Assembly: GCA_964507325.1 (NCBI GenBank)
Contig: CAZDQL010000077.1
Coordinates: 1-30,433 of the forward strand
Direction: 5' to 3'
Length of the DNA stretch: 30,433 nt
From: CAZDQL01 sp964507325
Lineage (GTDB): Bacteria; Planctomycetota; UBA1135; GCA-002686595
Shown here: in pieces, positions 29,221-30,433 of the stretch
How the letters are laid out: each line of letters begins with the position of its first letter
Position numbering within the stretch: the stretch's first letter is position 1
Notes under the pieces: model-generated
Seen by the model: the letters and a program-made list of their open reading frames with translations, nothing else
Told to the model about the DNA's origin: nothing
The model's database searches: none
Program-made: the position numbers and the translations under genes

Positions 29221-29226
29221 TATCCT
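29221..29226 (+). promoter_or_regulatory. Putative -10 box of metF (leaderless start)
   Basis: TATCCT, identical to the box before cysS, ends 9 nt before the metF GTG. No -35 element at standard spacing and no Shine-Dalgarno site are visible, and I see no SAM or other riboswitch in the 153-base gap. Confidence 0.45.
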
Positions 29227-29235
29227 GAGCCCACC

Positions 29236-30105
29236 GTGAAGATCGAGCACCTCTACAAGCGGGCCGACCCCGTCTTCAGCTTCGAGTTCTTCCCCCCCAA
29301 GACCGACCAGGGGGCGCAGAACTTGATGTCCACCGTGGCGGACCTGAAGGCCTCGGTGGAGCCGGACTACGTCTCGGTCACCTACGGCGCGGGGGGCTCC
29401 ACCAGCGAGCGCACGCTGGGGGTGGTCGCCCGCATCCAGAGCGAGCTGGCCACGACCACCATGGCGCACCAGACCTGCGTCGCCGCCACCCCCGAGGCGG
29501 TGGTGGACAACGTGGAGCGGCTGACCGCGGCCGGGGTGCACAACGTCCTCGCCCTGCGCGGGGACCTGCCCCAGGACCACCCGGAGGAGGCGGTGGCGGG
29601 GGGCCTCACCCACGCCACCGACCTGATCTCCCTCCTGGCGCAGCGCTTCGACCTCTCGATCGGCGCGGCCTGCTACCCCGAGGTCCACCCCGAGGCGACG
29701 AGCCCCGAGGACGACCTGCGCTGGACGCGCGCCAAGCAGGACCTGGGTGTGGGCTTCCTGATCACCCAGCTCTTCTTCGACACCGGGGTCTACTTCGACC
29801 ACGTGGAGCGCGCCCGCGCCGCCGGCATCCGCGTGCCGATCATTCCGGGGATCATGCCGATCACCAACGTGGCACAGATCGAGCGCTTCACCAAGATGTG
29901 CGGCGCGCGCATCCCCGACGAGCTCTACTCCCGCATGTGCGCGGTGAAGGACGATCCCGGCGCCGTGATGGCCACCGGCGTCGAGCACGCGATCACCCAG
30001 TGCCGCGAGCTCCTCGACCGGGGAGCGCCGGGGCTGCACTTCTACACGCTGAACAAGAGCCACGCCACGCGCTCGGTGCTGGCGGCGATCCGCCGTCTCA
30101 CCTGA
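29236..30105 (+). CDS. metF: 5,10-methylenetetrahydrofolate reductase
   Basis: A 289-residue FAD enzyme that reduces 5,10-methylene-THF to 5-methyl-THF for methionine synthesis. It starts with FSFEFFPPKTDQG (the family's catalytic Glu lies in FEFFPPK), then YVSVTYGAGGST, VLALRGDLP (the folate-binding Asp), YPEVHPEA, KQDLGVGFLITQLFFD, and the C-terminal PGLHFYTLNKS. Length matches bacterial MetF without the eukaryotic regulatory domain. The GTG at 29236 directly precedes the conserved start; the longer upstream frame runs through a divergent gene. The 3' end overlaps the convergent glycosyltransferase gene by eight bases. Confidence 0.96.
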   Translation: MKIEHLYKRADPVFSFEFFPPKTDQGAQNLMSTVADLKASVEPDYVSVTYGAGGSTSERTLGVVARIQSELATTTMAHQTCVAATPEAVVDNVERLTAAGVHNVLALRGDLPQDHPEEAVAGGLTHATDLISLLAQRFDLSIGAACYPEVHPEATSPEDDLRWTRAKQDLGVGFLITQLFFDTGVYFDHVERARAAGIRVPIIPGIMPITNVAQIERFTKMCGARIPDELYSRMCAVKDDPGAVMATGVEHAITQCRELLDRGAPGLHFYTLNKSHATRSVLAAIRRLT

Positions 30106-30433
30106 CCGCCAGGGCCTCGGCGGTCTCTACGTAGCAGCGCTCGTGGGCGCGGGCGTTCGCCTCCCAGGTGCAGTCGTGCGCCGCGTCGAGGCCCGCTTGC
30201 GCCAGGGCTCGGCGGCGCGCGGGATCGGTGAGTAGGGCGCAGAGCGCGGCGCGCAGGGTCTGCACCTCGACGTGGGAGATGAGCTCGTCGCGCGCCTCTC
30301 CAGCCAGGCGCTCCGCAGCACCCACCCGCGCACTGGTCAGGACCGCCGTGCCGCAGGCCATCGCCTCGAGCACGCTCATCCCGAACTCCTCGAAGTGGGC
30401 CGGGTGGACGTAGAGGTCCAGGGCGGGGTAGAG
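30098..30433 (-). CDS. GT4-family glycosyltransferase, C-terminal part
   Basis: The gene runs off the right edge; the last 111 codons are visible. The sequence LYVHPAHFEEFGMSVLEAMACGTAVLTS holds the E-x7-E motif of retaining GT4 (group 1) glycosyltransferases, which sits in the nucleotide-sugar-binding C-terminal domain. The tail has the usual helices (LRAALCALLTDPARRRALAQAGLDAA, then TWEANARAHERCYVE). Substrate cannot be judged. The protein probably acts in glycan or envelope-polysaccharide synthesis. Confidence 0.88.
   Translation of the reverse strand, partial: LYPALDLYVHPAHFEEFGMSVLEAMACGTAVLTSARVGAAERLAGEARDELISHVEVQTLRAALCALLTDPARRRALAQAGLDAAHDCTWEANARAHERCYVETAEALAVR

Noticed and set aside
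29083..29235. SAM or cobalamin riboswitch upstream of metF
   Set aside because: The 153-base gap has no helix set or conserved core resembling a known riboswitch, and the putative transcription start is at the start codon.

Overview
The window (about 30 kb, very GC-rich, almost every coding third position G or C) reads as a chromosomal segment of a Gram-negative, diderm bacterium, most likely a member of the Planctomycetota. The taxonomic call is an inference. It rests on a secreted protein with PPC-like repeats and a C-terminal domain of a type I associate with planctomycetes, on LptE-, BamD- and AsmA-like envelope genes, and on a lysine-rich histone-fold-like protein. There are no rRNA or tRNA genes, insertion sequences, phage genes or CRISPR arrays. 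Coding density is very high and no stretch above 300 bases lacks a gene.

Layout, left to right. (1) 1-1663: the 3' end of a NifX/NifB-type small protein preceded by a 9-bp tandem repeat whose codon frame disagrees with the domain, a strong hairpin, and a convergent secreted PPC-repeat protein. (2) 1842-6134, minus strand: MoxR ATPase, DUF58 protein and TgpA-like membrane transglutaminase, a classic three-gene set. (3) 6184-8451: folE and cysS, divergent; cysS has a duplicated C-terminal module. (4) 8467-17399, minus strand: alr and a 1,237-residue AsmA/TamB-like protein, two small secreted proteins of unknown function, then a lipoprotein, lgt-like, mannose-1-phosphate guanylyltransferase and ruvX. 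(5) 17589-17837: a plus-strand 82-residue protein with a Lys/Arg tail and a histone-fold-like body, with its own terminator. (6) 17985-27968, minus strand: an eight-gene run recO - BamD-like - LptE-like - ftsH - folP - cdaA(+CdaR-like) - glmM - tsaB, nearly all joined by short stop/start overlaps. (7) 28011-30433: a short creatininase-fold-like protein lacking the metal ligands, a bacilliredoxin (YtxJ/BrxC) family protein with a 62-residue Cys/His protein, metF, and the C-terminal end of a GT4 glycosyltransferase.

How the genes fit together. Much of the window serves the cell envelope: alanine racemase and GlmM feed peptidoglycan precursors, c-di-AMP synthesis is tied to GlmM as in Firmicutes cdaA-cdaR-glmM operons, the LptE-, BamD- and AsmA-like proteins point to outer-membrane assembly and lipid transport, and FtsH is the membrane quality-control protease. 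Folate metabolism is represented by folE, folP and metF in different transcription units.

Two patterns cut across the window. At least five transcription-unit starts (recO, folE, cysS, the creatininase-like gene and metF) have a TANNNT box 7-11 nt before the start codon and no Shine-Dalgarno sequence, suggesting leaderless mRNAs, while internal or small genes carry clear GGAGG/AGGAG sites. Second, five gene junctions use the same 4-bp GTGA overlap. The most interesting items are the tailed histone-fold-like protein, the CdaA-CdaR-like fusion overlapping glmM, the metal-site-less creatininase-like protein, and the duplicated cysteinyl-tRNA synthetase tail.
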